From an uncultured Alphaproteobacteria bacterium (GTDB lineage Bacteria > Pseudomonadota > Alphaproteobacteria > HIMB59 > GCA-002718135): DNA of 64,000 nt. Below are positions 28,501 to 35,956 of this stretch, one piece after another. The position numbers and the translations under genes were made by a program. The stretch is from positions 1-64,000 of the forward strand of contig CACNNQ010000004.1 of the NCBI GenBank assembly GCA_902621855.1, in the 5' to 3' direction. Numbering within the stretch: the first letter of the stretch is position 1; each line of letters opens with the position of its first letter. Below the pieces are notes generated by a model. The model searched no databases. It had not been told where the DNA came from and was given only the letters and a program-made list of their open reading frames with translations.

Positions 28501-28628
28501 AAGGTATTTTATTGAGTACTGATGGCCCTTATGACAATGTTATTAAAATAAAACCACCTCTTGTATTTACAAAATTAAATGTTGATCAGGTATGTAAAAA
28601 CTTAGAAACTTTCTTTAAAAAATTATAA
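25599..28628 (+). CDS. Trifunctional fusion: APH-type kinase + M23 peptidase + class III aminotransferase (ammoniophospholyase-like)
   Basis: From the ATG at 25599 the protein has 1009 residues in three domains. (1) About 1-370: APH/choline-kinase fold with HSDPNNYN (HGDxxxxN-like catalytic loop, near residue 211) and GLLDYGD. (2) About 405-560: M23 metallopeptidase, with H and D in HLGIDIF and the second zinc motif HLHFQ both intact. (3) About 590-1005: class III PLP transaminase fold with CTGSEANDLA, IVDEVQTGFG and the PLP lysine in TLGKPMGNGHP. The kinase and lyase-like halves match the pairing seen in phosphoethanolamine / phosphohydroxylysine ammoniophospholyase systems, so amino-alcohol phosphorylation followed by elimination is likely. 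No signal peptide is seen, which makes a peptidoglycan role for domain 2 unclear. Confidence 0.9.
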   Translation: MNYTPFMSVFDVDPPIIDNKHLIKWLKINFSFLRNKLLKIKQLDSERDINFIISINNKKKYVLKISNPSEKINILKYQDRLINYLRSDLSLKSVIPKIHHTKIVKYLDKKNRECFVRILSYIEGRMYGDTKSNDKIENSLGKLLGKVSTKLQAFNDIDAHRNFIWDPSNIKWIKKDINIFTGSKKLILLKCFSEYEKFVKNNLNKLRYSITHSDPNNYNIVIKENNVCGLLDYGDSIYSPTINDLAICLSYALMNNDNIYLTLKNIITEYNKQFSINENEINSLISLCKSRLMITVVMAKKQRIKYPSNQYLSISEKDAWSLLEKLDKIPINFLIYIVRDICNFDIIHHHNEIINYINKFNFGNIFKFNLLDKNKSILKLSSNSPLLKGNPDNSSLKKRVNKIFKEDNSRIGIGLYNEKRKVYKGPNFISELNTNERRNIHLGIDIFIDQGTDLFAPIDGKIIILKNNNFKYDYGPTLVLEHSFKKYKFYTLYGHLSKIMFQKLKIGKKIKKGEWIGKIGNFNENGKWLPHLHFQIILDLLGHDKNFPGVGEEFLSNIWNKISPDPNLILRIPKSFYSNNNNFRDTLKKRRKNISDNLSISYKKPLHMLEAKDQYFFDRYGRRYLDCVNNISHVGHSNSYVHEAMTQQNLKLNTNTRYLYDTINEYSELLLSKFPKKLNKIFFVCTGSEANDLAYRIAQTYTSAIDVFVMDNAYHGHTNALIDLSPYKFNNKGGLGKKDYVHVLDMPDPLRGKWRYKNSNWIQKYIDEAKTVIRNKTKEIKIACFFAESILGCGGQVILPKNYLNEIFSEIRRNNALCIVDEVQTGFGRVGRNFWSFEEHDVVPDIVTLGKPMGNGHPIAAVITTEKIASTFNNGMEYFNSFGGNPVSCAIGKAVLETINNNKLQKNALLVGNYFLKELKKIQLKYKKYISEVRGRGLFLGIDIIQNSNVSKPNKKLAKLLINYMRNQGILLSTDGPYDNVIKIKPPLVFTKLNVDQVCKNLETFFKKL

Positions 28629-29214
28629 AATATATTCCATAACTAATCATTAGCATGGCAATGGTTAGATCAATCCAAAACCAAGTTTTATTTGAATAAA
28701 TATATTTTGATAAGAACTTTGACATATATCCCAAAGAAAAGAAAAACAAAAAACTAGCTGAAATTGCTCCAATGCCAAATGAAAATTGATCATTAAAATT
28801 TGTTGATAGTGATCCCAGTAAAATAATTGTATCTAGATAAACATGAGGATTTGCGTATGTAATAAGGAGTAAGGTAATTAATATTTTACCGAATTCGTTA
28901 ATTATATTTAATTCTTTATTTATATCTTTAAATTGATTTAATTTTATAACTTTAATTAATCCATAAAATATAAGCCAAATTCCACCTAATACTTTTATTA
29001 TTCCTATAATACTTGGATTAATTTGCACAATATAATTAGATAGATATATTCCGATTATAATTAACAAACTGTCTGATAGACTGCAAAATAAAGTAACTGT
29101 AAAAACATAAGATTTTTTAAGCCCTTGCTGTATTACAAATAAATTTTGAGGTCCTATGGCTATAATTAATGTTCCTCCAATTATTAATCCTTGGATAAAA
29201 TCATAAATATACAT
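28615..29214 (-). CDS. LysE/ArgO-family amino-acid exporter
   Basis: The 199-residue protein has six hydrophobic segments. It carries the LysE N-terminal motif AIGPQNLFVIQQGLKKSY (about residues 19-36) and the TYANPHVYLDTIILLGSL stretch (about 118-135), both seen in ArgO. Members export basic amino acids across the inner membrane; the particular substrate is inferred only from family resemblance. Its 3' end overlaps the fusion gene by 14 nt, and its start lies 35 nt from the divergent DUF4864 gene. Confidence 0.9.
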   Translation of the reverse strand: MYIYDFIQGLIIGGTLIIAIGPQNLFVIQQGLKKSYVFTVTLFCSLSDSLLIIIGIYLSNYIVQINPSIIGIIKVLGGIWLIFYGLIKVIKLNQFKDINKELNIINEFGKILITLLLITYANPHVYLDTIILLGSLSTNFNDQFSFGIGAISASFLFFFSLGYMSKFLSKYIYSNKTWFWIDLTIAMLMISYGIYFIIF

Positions 29215-29249
29215 ATTGCCTTAAATTGTAATTACACTATTTTAAAAAT

Positions 29250-29708
29250 ATGCACAAAATTATATTGTTTAGTTTGTTTATTTTATTATCAAAAAATATT
29301 TATGGAGAAATGATAAAACCAGACCCTTCAATTGGCCCTAAAGAAGTAATTTCAATCCAATTAAAAGCATTACAAAAAAATAATTTACCTTTTGACGATG
29401 CCGGTATTGAACAAACTTGGGAATTTGCACATCCAAATAATAGAATGTACACAGGTCCTCTAGACAATTTTATTAGGATGATTAAAAATCCATCTTACGC
29501 AATGATGATTGATCACTTAGAACACAATATAATTCCTGTTCAGGAACAAGAAAAAAGTTCATATTACTTTGTAGAACTTACAGATAGTAATGGAAAAAAA
29601 TTTGGTTTCGAATGGACAGTAGAAAAAGTAGAGCAAAACGGTGAGTTTAAAGATTGCTGGATGACTGTCGGTGTTTCTAGACCAATGCCTTTATCACAAG
29701 CATCATAG
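29250..29708 (+). CDS. DUF4864 family secreted protein
   Basis: The 152-residue protein has a signal peptide (MHKIILFSLFILLSKNIYG, likely cleavage before EMI). The mature part begins PSIGPKEVISIQLKALQKNN and contains the AFASP-like WEFAHPNNRMYTGPLDNFIRMI pattern, typical of DUF4864, a fold of the NTF2/SnoaL type with unknown function. It is presumably periplasmic. The stop overlaps the next start by 1 nt (TAGTG), so it is coupled to the HMCES gene. A role cannot be given from sequence. Confidence 0.82.
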   Translation: MHKIILFSLFILLSKNIYGEMIKPDPSIGPKEVISIQLKALQKNNLPFDDAGIEQTWEFAHPNNRMYTGPLDNFIRMIKNPSYAMMIDHLEHNIIPVQEQEKSSYYFVELTDSNGKKFGFEWTVEKVEQNGEFKDCWMTVGVSRPMPLSQAS

Positions 29709-30364
29709 TGTGCGGAAGATTTACAAGCACTGAAGATAAAGAAAAAATTACAAAACTATTTCCTGACTCTCAAGTTTTAAATTACGCACATAAGTCTTAC
29801 AATATATCACCTTCTAATATTGTTAATATTATTTATGAAAATAATCATAAACTTTTAATAGATACTTTTGTTTGGAGTTATAGTTTTTTTAGTAAAAAAA
29901 ATAATGTTACTCAATTTGTTATTAATGCTAGAATTGAAACGATTAATGAAAAATATTTATTTAAAGAATCATTTACTAAAAGAAAATGTCTTATAATTGC
30001 AAATGGATATTATGAATGGAAAAATATAAATAATCAAAAACAACCCTATTTAATATCAATTCCTAGAAATGAATTATTATTTTTTGGTGGAATTTGGAGG
30101 GAAGAAATAAGAGATAATAAAAAAATGAATGTTGTCTGTATCGTTACTAAGGATGCAAATGAAAACCTTTCCTATATACATAATAGAATGCCTCTTATTA
30201 TGTCCCATAATGAGGGTCTTAAATTTCTTAATGATAATAAAAATGAATTTCTACATCAAAACAAAAGTGTTATCGAGGATGATTTAGACTTTTATCCAGT
30301 ATCAAAAATTGTAAATAATCCAAAAAATAATGATGAAAATTGCCTTAAAGAAATATCTTTATAA
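29708..30364 (+). CDS. HMCES/YedK-family SOS response-associated protein (abasic-site crosslinker)
   Basis: The 218-residue protein starts with a GTG followed directly by TGC (M-C-G-R-F-T), so that after Met removal the catalytic Cys2 forms the N-terminus, as HMCES chemistry requires. The NARIETINEKYLFKESF and ANGYYEWK motifs and the HNRMPLIM segment (with the conserved His) follow. The family forms a stable thiazolidine link with abasic sites in single-stranded DNA. It overlaps the DUF4864 gene by 1 nt. No LexA-like site is obvious upstream. Confidence 0.93.
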   Translation: MCGRFTSTEDKEKITKLFPDSQVLNYAHKSYNISPSNIVNIIYENNHKLLIDTFVWSYSFFSKKNNVTQFVINARIETINEKYLFKESFTKRKCLIIANGYYEWKNINNQKQPYLISIPRNELLFFGGIWREEIRDNKKMNVVCIVTKDANENLSYIHNRMPLIMSHNEGLKFLNDNKNEFLHQNKSVIEDDLDFYPVSKIVNNPKNNDENCLKEISL

Positions 30365-30420
30365 TATTTAAATTTTTTTATCGCTTTTATAATATTAATC
30401 AAATATATATTTTTTTTTTA

Positions 30421-31359
30421 ATGAGCCATTTATTTTATAAACCTGCAAAATCTAGATTACACAGAAGTGAATTGGCAGTTCCAGGCTCTAATCCAAGGAT
30501 GTTTGAAAAAGCATTAAAATCAAATGCCGATTATATATTTTTAGATTTAGAAGATGCAGTATCTCCAAATGATAAAATTGATGCAAGAAAAAATGTTATA
30601 AATGCAATAAAAGAATACAATTGGAGAGAAGAAGGTAAAACAATCTCTATAAGAATTAACGGCTTGGATACACACTATATGTATCGTGATGTGATTGAAA
30701 TTATAGAAGAGGTCGGTGATAAGATTGATACATTATTAATTCCAAAAGTAGGCTCATCATCTGATGTATATATGGTTGATTGTATGCTCAATCAAATTGA
30801 ACAAAATAAAAAATTTAAAAATAGAATAGGTTTAGAATGTTTAATTGAAACAGCACTAGGAATGTCTAATATCCAACCAATTGCAACATCAAGTTTTAGA
30901 CTAGAAGCATTACACTTTGGAGTTGCAGATTATGCTGCAAGTATGAGAGCAAGAACTGTTGTCATAGGAGGTTTAAATCCTGATTACCCTGGTGATCAAT
31001 GGCATCATGGCTTATCAACTTTAGTAATGACCTGTAGATCATATGGTTTAAGAGCAATAGACGGACCTTTTGGAGACTTTAATGACAAACAAGGGTATCT
31101 TGATGCAGCAAAAAGAGCGGCAGCAATTGGTTTTGAGGGTAAATGGGCAATACATCCATCGCAAATAGATTTAGCTAATGAAGTTTTTTCTCCACCTAAA
31201 GAAGAAATAGATAAAGCAAAAAGAATATTATTAGAATTAGAAAAAGCAGCTGCTGAAGGAAAGGGCGCTGCTCAGCTTGATGGCAGAATGATCGATGCTG
31301 CATCTGCAAGAATGGCTGAAAATGTTGTAAATATTAATAAGTTAATTGAAAGTAAGTAA
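30421..31359 (+). CDS. mcl: L-malyl-CoA / beta-methylmalyl-CoA lyase (CitE-like)
   Basis: The 312-residue CoA-ester lyase of the CitE superfamily has the SRLHRSELAVPGSNPRMFEKA N-terminus, the LDLEDAVSP motif (catalytic/metal acidic residues, about residues 40-48), the ECLIETALGM stretch and the GLNPDYPGDQWH stretch typical of L-malyl-CoA/methylmalyl-CoA lyases. It splits malyl-CoA into acetyl-CoA and glyoxylate, or joins glyoxylate with acyl-CoA. It is coupled by TAATG to mtkA, which with mtkB makes malyl-CoA, so this is one pathway unit. The 56-nt upstream spacer ends in a long T run. Confidence 0.93.
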   Translation: MSHLFYKPAKSRLHRSELAVPGSNPRMFEKALKSNADYIFLDLEDAVSPNDKIDARKNVINAIKEYNWREEGKTISIRINGLDTHYMYRDVIEIIEEVGDKIDTLLIPKVGSSSDVYMVDCMLNQIEQNKKFKNRIGLECLIETALGMSNIQPIATSSFRLEALHFGVADYAASMRARTVVIGGLNPDYPGDQWHHGLSTLVMTCRSYGLRAIDGPFGDFNDKQGYLDAAKRAAAIGFEGKWAIHPSQIDLANEVFSPPKEEIDKAKRILLELEKAAAEGKGAAQLDGRMIDAASARMAENVVNINKLIESK

Positions 31360-32519
31360 TGGATATACACGAATATCAAGCAAAAAAAATATTATCCGAT
31401 TTTGGTGTTAAAATTCCGACTGGTGGTATTGTTTATAGTCCAGAAAATGCAGAAAATAAAGCGAGAGAAATTGGTGGTTCTAAATGGGTTGTAAAAGCGC
31501 AAGTTCACTCTGGTGCTAGAGGTAAAGCGGGAGGAATTATAATATGTAATTCTCCGTTAGAAGTTGCTGATGCAACTGATAAATTGTTAGGTAAAAAATT
31601 AATTACAAACCAAACTGGTCCAGACGGTAAGATAATAAATAGAATTTATATTGAAGAAGCAACTGATATCAAACATGAATTATATTTAGGTTTAGTGTTT
31701 GATAGATCTTCAGAAAGTATAATGGTTGTAGCTTCAACAGAAGGTGGAATGAGTGTCGAAGAAATTTCAAAAGAAAAACCTGAAACAATTATACGATCTA
31801 AAATAGAAGTAGCAGTTGGTATTCAACAATTTCAAGCAAGAGAAATAGCTTTTGGTTTAGGAATTGAATCCAAATTGATCTCAAGAGCTGCAAATACAAT
31901 TATTGGTTGTTATAAAGCTTTTAGTGAGCTTGATGCAACAATGGTTGAAGTTAACCCATTAGTTGTATCATACCAAGATGAAATACTAGCATTAGATTGT
32001 AAAATGAGTTTTGATAATAATGCAATGTTTAGAAGAGATGAAATTGCAGAACTAAGAGATAAAACACAAGAAAATTCAAATGAAGTTTATGCTTCTGACA
32101 GAGGAATGAATTATGTAAGCTTAGATGGGAATATTGGTAATATTATTAATGGTGCAGGCTTAGCAATGGCTTCAATGGATATGATAAAACTTGCTGGTGG
32201 TGAACCAGCAAATTTTTTAGATGTTGGTGGAGGTGCAACACCAGAAAAAATAGTTAAAGCTTTTAAATTAATCTCTATGGACACAAAAGTTAAGGTAATA
32301 TTAGTTAATATCTTTGCAGGGATTAACAGATGTGATTGGGTTGCAGAAGGAATTGTTCAAGCTTTATCAAAAATTGAAATTAAACATCCTTTAGTTATAC
32401 GTTTAGCTGGAACTAACGTCGAAAAGGGAAATGAAATACTTAAAAAAAGCAATATAAATTACATTGAAGCATCAACTTTAGAAGATGCAGCAAATAAAGC
32501 AGTGAAGGCTCTTGGATAA
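31359..32519 (+). CDS. mtkA: Malate-CoA ligase (malate thiokinase) beta subunit
   Basis: The 386-residue ATP-grasp subunit starts MDIHEYQAKKILSDFGV, as in succinyl-CoA synthetase beta. The FQAREIAFGLG stretch (residues about 165-175) is, to my knowledge, characteristic of MtkA rather than SucC. ATP-binding KAQVHSGARGKAGG and the GAGLAMASMDMIKLAGG stretch are intact. With mtkB it makes malyl-CoA from malate, CoA and ATP. It is coupled by a 1-nt overlap to mcl and ends 2 nt before mtkB. A SucC identity is possible but the mcl neighbour favours malate thiokinase. Confidence 0.88.
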   Translation: MDIHEYQAKKILSDFGVKIPTGGIVYSPENAENKAREIGGSKWVVKAQVHSGARGKAGGIIICNSPLEVADATDKLLGKKLITNQTGPDGKIINRIYIEEATDIKHELYLGLVFDRSSESIMVVASTEGGMSVEEISKEKPETIIRSKIEVAVGIQQFQAREIAFGLGIESKLISRAANTIIGCYKAFSELDATMVEVNPLVVSYQDEILALDCKMSFDNNAMFRRDEIAELRDKTQENSNEVYASDRGMNYVSLDGNIGNIINGAGLAMASMDMIKLAGGEPANFLDVGGGATPEKIVKAFKLISMDTKVKVILVNIFAGINRCDWVAEGIVQALSKIEIKHPLVIRLAGTNVEKGNEILKKSNINYIEASTLEDAANKAVKALG

Positions 32520-32521
32520 TC

Positions 32522-33418
32522 ATGTCTATAATCATTCACAAAAATACAAAGATTTTAGTCCAAGGATTCACTGGAAAAATTGGAAGTTTTCATGCTGAAG
32601 AAATGATTAAGTATGGTTCTAACGTTGTTGGCGGGGTAACACCTGGTAAGGGTGGCATGACTCATTTAAATCTTCCTGTTTTTAATACTGTTAAAGAAGC
32701 TGTAGATCAAACTGGAGCATCAACATCAATTTTATTTGTCCCACCAGCCTTTGCAGCTGACTCAGCAATGGAAGCTGCTGATGCTGGTATTAAGACCTGT
32801 GTGGCTATTACTGACGGTATTCCTTCTCATGATATGGTTAAAATAAAAAGATATATGAGAAGATATCCAAAAGAAAAAAAAATGGGATTAGTAGGTCCGA
32901 ATTGTGCAGGAATAATTAGCCCTGGTAAATCTATGTTAGGTATTATGCCTGGCCACATTTACAAAGAAGGTAAAATAGGAATAGTTAGTAGATCTGGCAC
33001 TTTGGGATATGAAGCTGCACAACAATTTAAAGATTTGGAAATTGGTGTTTCAACAAGTGTAGGCATAGGAGGCGATCCAATAAATGGAAGTTCTTTTAGA
33101 GATATAATTGAAAAGTTTGAAAATGATGATGAAACTATTGCAGTATTAATGATAGGTGAAATAGGTGGCCCACAAGAAGTTGAAGCTGGACAATTTGCTA
33201 AAGAAAATATGAGTAAACCAGTAATTGCGTATATAGCAGGACTAACTGCACCTAAAGGTCGTGTGATGGGGCATGCTGGTGCAATTGTTTCTGCTTATGG
33301 TGAAAGCGCAATAGAAAAAGTAGAACTTCTTAAAGAGTGTGGAGTTACAATTTCCAAAAACCCTTCTGTAATGGGTGAAACTGTAAAAAAAGTATTAGTA
33401 GAAAATAATTTGAATTAA
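32522..33418 (+). CDS. mtkB: Malate-CoA ligase (malate thiokinase) alpha subunit
   Basis: The 298-residue CoA-binding subunit is homologous to SucD. The N-terminal QGFTGKIGSFHAEEMIKYG CoA-binding Rossmann motif is present, and the active-site phosphohistidine is in MGHAGAIVSAYG (about residue 248). The MRRYPKEKKMGLVGPNCAGIISPGKSMLG region matches the MtkB variant (CAGI rather than the CPGI usual in SucD). With the beta subunit it makes malyl-CoA for Mcl. A 45-codon membrane ORF starts 15 nt downstream. Confidence 0.88.
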   Translation: MSIIIHKNTKILVQGFTGKIGSFHAEEMIKYGSNVVGGVTPGKGGMTHLNLPVFNTVKEAVDQTGASTSILFVPPAFAADSAMEAADAGIKTCVAITDGIPSHDMVKIKRYMRRYPKEKKMGLVGPNCAGIISPGKSMLGIMPGHIYKEGKIGIVSRSGTLGYEAAQQFKDLEIGVSTSVGIGGDPINGSSFRDIIEKFENDDETIAVLMIGEIGGPQEVEAGQFAKENMSKPVIAYIAGLTAPKGRVMGHAGAIVSAYGESAIEKVELLKECGVTISKNPSVMGETVKKVLVENNLN

Positions 33419-33433
33419 TATAATTAAAAAAAA

Positions 33434-33571
33434 ATGAAATTTTTATATAAAAATGAATTCTGGATGTTAATATTTTCTCTAGGTGTTCTATATTGGTTAT
33501 TTAATCCATCAGTCTTAACAACCTTAGTTATGATTGTGCCATTGCTATTGGCCGTTTCTTCCCGTAAATAA
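33434..33571 (+). CDS. Small two-helix membrane ORF, 45 aa
   Basis: An ATG frame of 45 codons starts 15 nt after the mtkB stop. It encodes MKFLYKNEFWML followed by two hydrophobic stretches (about residues 11-23 and 28-41) and a basic end (SSRK). No clear ribosome-binding site is visible and I do not recognise the protein. It is a good candidate for a small membrane protein cotranscribed with the malate thiokinase genes, but it could be chance in AT-rich DNA. Confidence 0.45.
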   Translation: MKFLYKNEFWMLIFSLGVLYWLFNPSVLTTLVMIVPLLLAVSSRK

Positions 33572-33626
33572 AACTAAGTTTTATACTTACTGATGCAATA
33601 ACGTTTATCGTATTTATAGTTAAAAA

Positions 33627-34190
33627 ATGAAATTATATCTAATTAGACATGCAGAGTCAGAAGCTAATGCAGCATCAGATTTAGATAATCCAACTTATTA
33701 TTATGATGCAAGAATTACCCAAAGAGGAATTGAGCAAGCAAAAAAATTAAATAATAGAATTAAAAATCTCAAATTTGATAATTATTTTTGTTCCCCTTTA
33801 ACAAGAACATTGGAAACATTCTCTATTGTTTTTCCATCTAATAAACCTGTAATTGAACCATTAATAAGAGAACATTTGTATCACTCATGTGATGTTGGAA
33901 GACAACCAAAAAAATTAAAAAAAGAATTTAATGATTTTGATTTTAATAATTTAAAAGATTTTTGGTGGAATAATAACAAACCTATAAATGAAAAAAAAAT
34001 TATACAAGAGTCTCACAATGATATTAAAATGAGATTAAGGTCTTTTCTTCTATCAATCAAAAGCCTTAATTTACAAAAAATTGTATTAGTCAGTCATGGT
34101 ACTTTCTTAAGTCAAATAACTGAATATATGTTGGACAACTGCGAAGTATATGATTGTGAGTACAATGAGGTATACAAAAAATTTTTTTAA
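33627..34190 (+). CDS. Histidine phosphatase family protein
   Basis: The 187-residue protein has the phosphohistidine motif LYLIRHAESEANA at the N-terminus (RHA with the catalytic His) and a second His in VLVSHGTFLSQI near residue 153. It belongs to the dPGM-like phosphatases (phosphoglycerate mutase / CobC / SixA type). The substrate cannot be assigned. Because metal-independent phosphoserine phosphatases exist in this superfamily, it could supply the step missing from the serine genes here, but there is no linkage to prove it. Confidence 0.88.
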   Translation: MKLYLIRHAESEANAASDLDNPTYYYDARITQRGIEQAKKLNNRIKNLKFDNYFCSPLTRTLETFSIVFPSNKPVIEPLIREHLYHSCDVGRQPKKLKKEFNDFDFNNLKDFWWNNNKPINEKKIIQESHNDIKMRLRSFLLSIKSLNLQKIVLVSHGTFLSQITEYMLDNCEVYDCEYNEVYKKFF

Positions 34191-34213
34191 TTTAATTCTT
34201 AATAAATAAAAAT

Positions 34214-34981
34214 CTAAAACATCTCATTTATTATTTTATTTAATTTTTGTGTTACTCTATCAATTATTTTTTTTCCTATCTGTGCATTGGATTTTCTAGG
34301 ATCTCCAATAATTCCACTTTTACTTAATTCTTTAGTTACCCAAGCTTTCTTAATATTTTTTTCATAAGAAATGGTTTTAGATGATAAATAATCAGGAGAT
34401 AATCTATGTTTAGAAATTTTAGATTGCCTAACTAGGTTTGGAAATAAATATAACATAATAGATGTTTCAAATTCTCCACCATGATAACCAAAGTCTTTTT
34501 CTTTACTTGATATAATTCCTTTAAATTGATCAAATAAAAAATATGTGCCTTTTACTATGTTTGTCTTAAATTCTGATTTCAATTCTTTAGCAATAATATC
34601 TATATGACTAATTTGTCCACCATGACTATTTAAAAGTAATATATTTTTAAATTTCAATTTACATACATTTTCTAAAATTGATAAAGAGTGCGATATAAAT
34701 TCCAATGAATCAATACTTATAGTTCCATCAAAATCTGTATGTTCAGCAGCTGAACCAAAATATATTTCAGGCATAATTAAATATTTATTTGAATTATATT
34801 TTTTATTGAATTCTAATAATATTCCTTCAAGAATTTTTTTATCGGTATTTAATGGAAGGTGCGGACCGTGTTGTTCTATTGATGAAAATGGGAAAATTAA
34901 AACTGTTTTTCTATTTATTTTTTTAATTTCATTTGTTGTTAATTCTTCCCAAAAGTTTGTTAGCATTTTTTTATTATACAT
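34214..34981 (-). CDS. Creatininase-family amidohydrolase (start of the RibA/PTPS cluster)
   Basis: The 255-residue protein has the creatininase metal motif: SSIEQHGPHLPLNTD with E36, H38 and D47, then NSHGGQ and a GEFETS stretch. The family includes creatinine amidohydrolase, the archaeal ArfB deformylase that removes formyl from a GTP-derived pyrimidine in riboflavin/F420 synthesis, and MftE of mycofactocin. Next to a GTP cyclohydrolase, a RibD reductase and a PTPS-like gene, an amide or formamide cleavage on a GTP-derived ring intermediate is the likely role (inference). It diverges from the dehydrogenase gene with only 13 nt between start codons. Confidence 0.87.
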   Translation of the reverse strand: MYNKKMLTNFWEELTTNEIKKINRKTVLIFPFSSIEQHGPHLPLNTDKKILEGILLEFNKKYNSNKYLIMPEIYFGSAAEHTDFDGTISIDSLEFISHSLSILENVCKLKFKNILLLNSHGGQISHIDIIAKELKSEFKTNIVKGTYFLFDQFKGIISSKEKDFGYHGGEFETSIMLYLFPNLVRQSKISKHRLSPDYLSSKTISYEKNIKKAWVTKELSKSGIIGDPRKSNAQIGKKIIDRVTQKLNKIINEMF

Positions 34982-34994
34982 TTATAAGTAAATT

Positions 34995-35954
34995 ATGAAA
35001 TCTTATTCTTTATGGATTGATAAAAAAAAACAAGCTAAAATTTATCAAAAAAAACTTGTTTACAATAAAAATAACAAAACAGTTTTAGTTAAAACTATTT
35101 ACTCAGGTATTAGCAAGGGAACTGAAAAATTAGTTTCATCTAAAAGCGTAAGTAAGGATCAATTTGAATTAATGAAAGCCCCTTTTCAAGAGGGTTCTTT
35201 TAATTTACCTATAAAATACGGTTATATAAATGTTGGGAATATTATCGATGGCCCAAGGAAATATATAAATAAAAAAATATTTAGTCTTTATCCTCATCAA
35301 GATTTATATGAAATTTCTATTCAAAATTTAATTTTTCTACCAAAAGGAAATTTGAGAAAATATATTCTAACTGCAAATATGGAAACAGCAATTAATATCT
35401 TTTGGGATGCTCAATCTAAAAGTAATAACAAAATTCTAATTGTAGGGCTAGGCTCTGTAGGATTATTAACTGCATTTTTTTTTAAAATTAATGGATATAA
35501 AAATGTTTATGTTTTTGATAATAATAAAAATAAAAGAAAAATTGCCAATTATTTAGGATTAAATTTTATTGATATAAGAAAGATTGAGAAAATAGATGTA
35601 GCAATAAACACTACAGCTAATTATAAAGTTTTAAATTCTTTAATGGAAAAATTATCTATCGAAGGAAAAATAGTAGAAGCTAGTTGGTATGGTAAAAATA
35701 AAGGAGAAGTTGCATTAGGTGGGTATTTTCATTCTAAAAGATTAAAAATTATTAGCTCACAGGTATCTAAAATACCAAAATACTTGAAAAATAAATATGA
35801 TTTTGAGGGGAGATTAAAATTGGCAATTAAATCTTTAAAAAATTCAAAATTAGAAAAATTAATTACTAGTGAAAGTAATTTTTTTGATTTAGAAAAAGAT
35901 TACTATAAAATCCTTCAAAATAAGGATACAATAATGCATCTAGTTAAATATTAA
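34995..35954 (+). CDS. BchC-like zinc-type alcohol dehydrogenase (MDR family)
   Basis: The 319-residue MDR-family protein has the NAD(P) fold motif IVGLGSVGLL (about residues 149-158). Its N-terminus has SGISKGTEKLV and LMKAPFQEGSFNLPIKYGYINVG, a sequence type I associate with dehydrogenases related to bacteriochlorophyllide dehydrogenase BchC. It probably oxidises or reduces an alcohol or carbonyl group in the cluster's substrate. Structural zinc Cys residues of ADH are not evident. The PTPS-like gene begins 2 nt after the stop. Alternatively it could serve any small alcohol, but the linkage argues for this pathway. Confidence 0.82.
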   Translation: MKSYSLWIDKKKQAKIYQKKLVYNKNNKTVLVKTIYSGISKGTEKLVSSKSVSKDQFELMKAPFQEGSFNLPIKYGYINVGNIIDGPRKYINKKIFSLYPHQDLYEISIQNLIFLPKGNLRKYILTANMETAINIFWDAQSKSNNKILIVGLGSVGLLTAFFFKINGYKNVYVFDNNKNKRKIANYLGLNFIDIRKIEKIDVAINTTANYKVLNSLMEKLSIEGKIVEASWYGKNKGEVALGGYFHSKRLKIISSQVSKIPKYLKNKYDFEGRLKLAIKSLKNSKLEKLITSESNFFDLEKDYYKILQNKDTIMHLVKY

Positions 35955-35956
35955 TT

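Noticed and set aside
30411-30420. Poly-T run before mcl as a phase-variation tract
   Set aside because: Homopolymer runs of this length are frequent across this AT-rich window, including inside stable housekeeping regions, and no contingency gene lies here.
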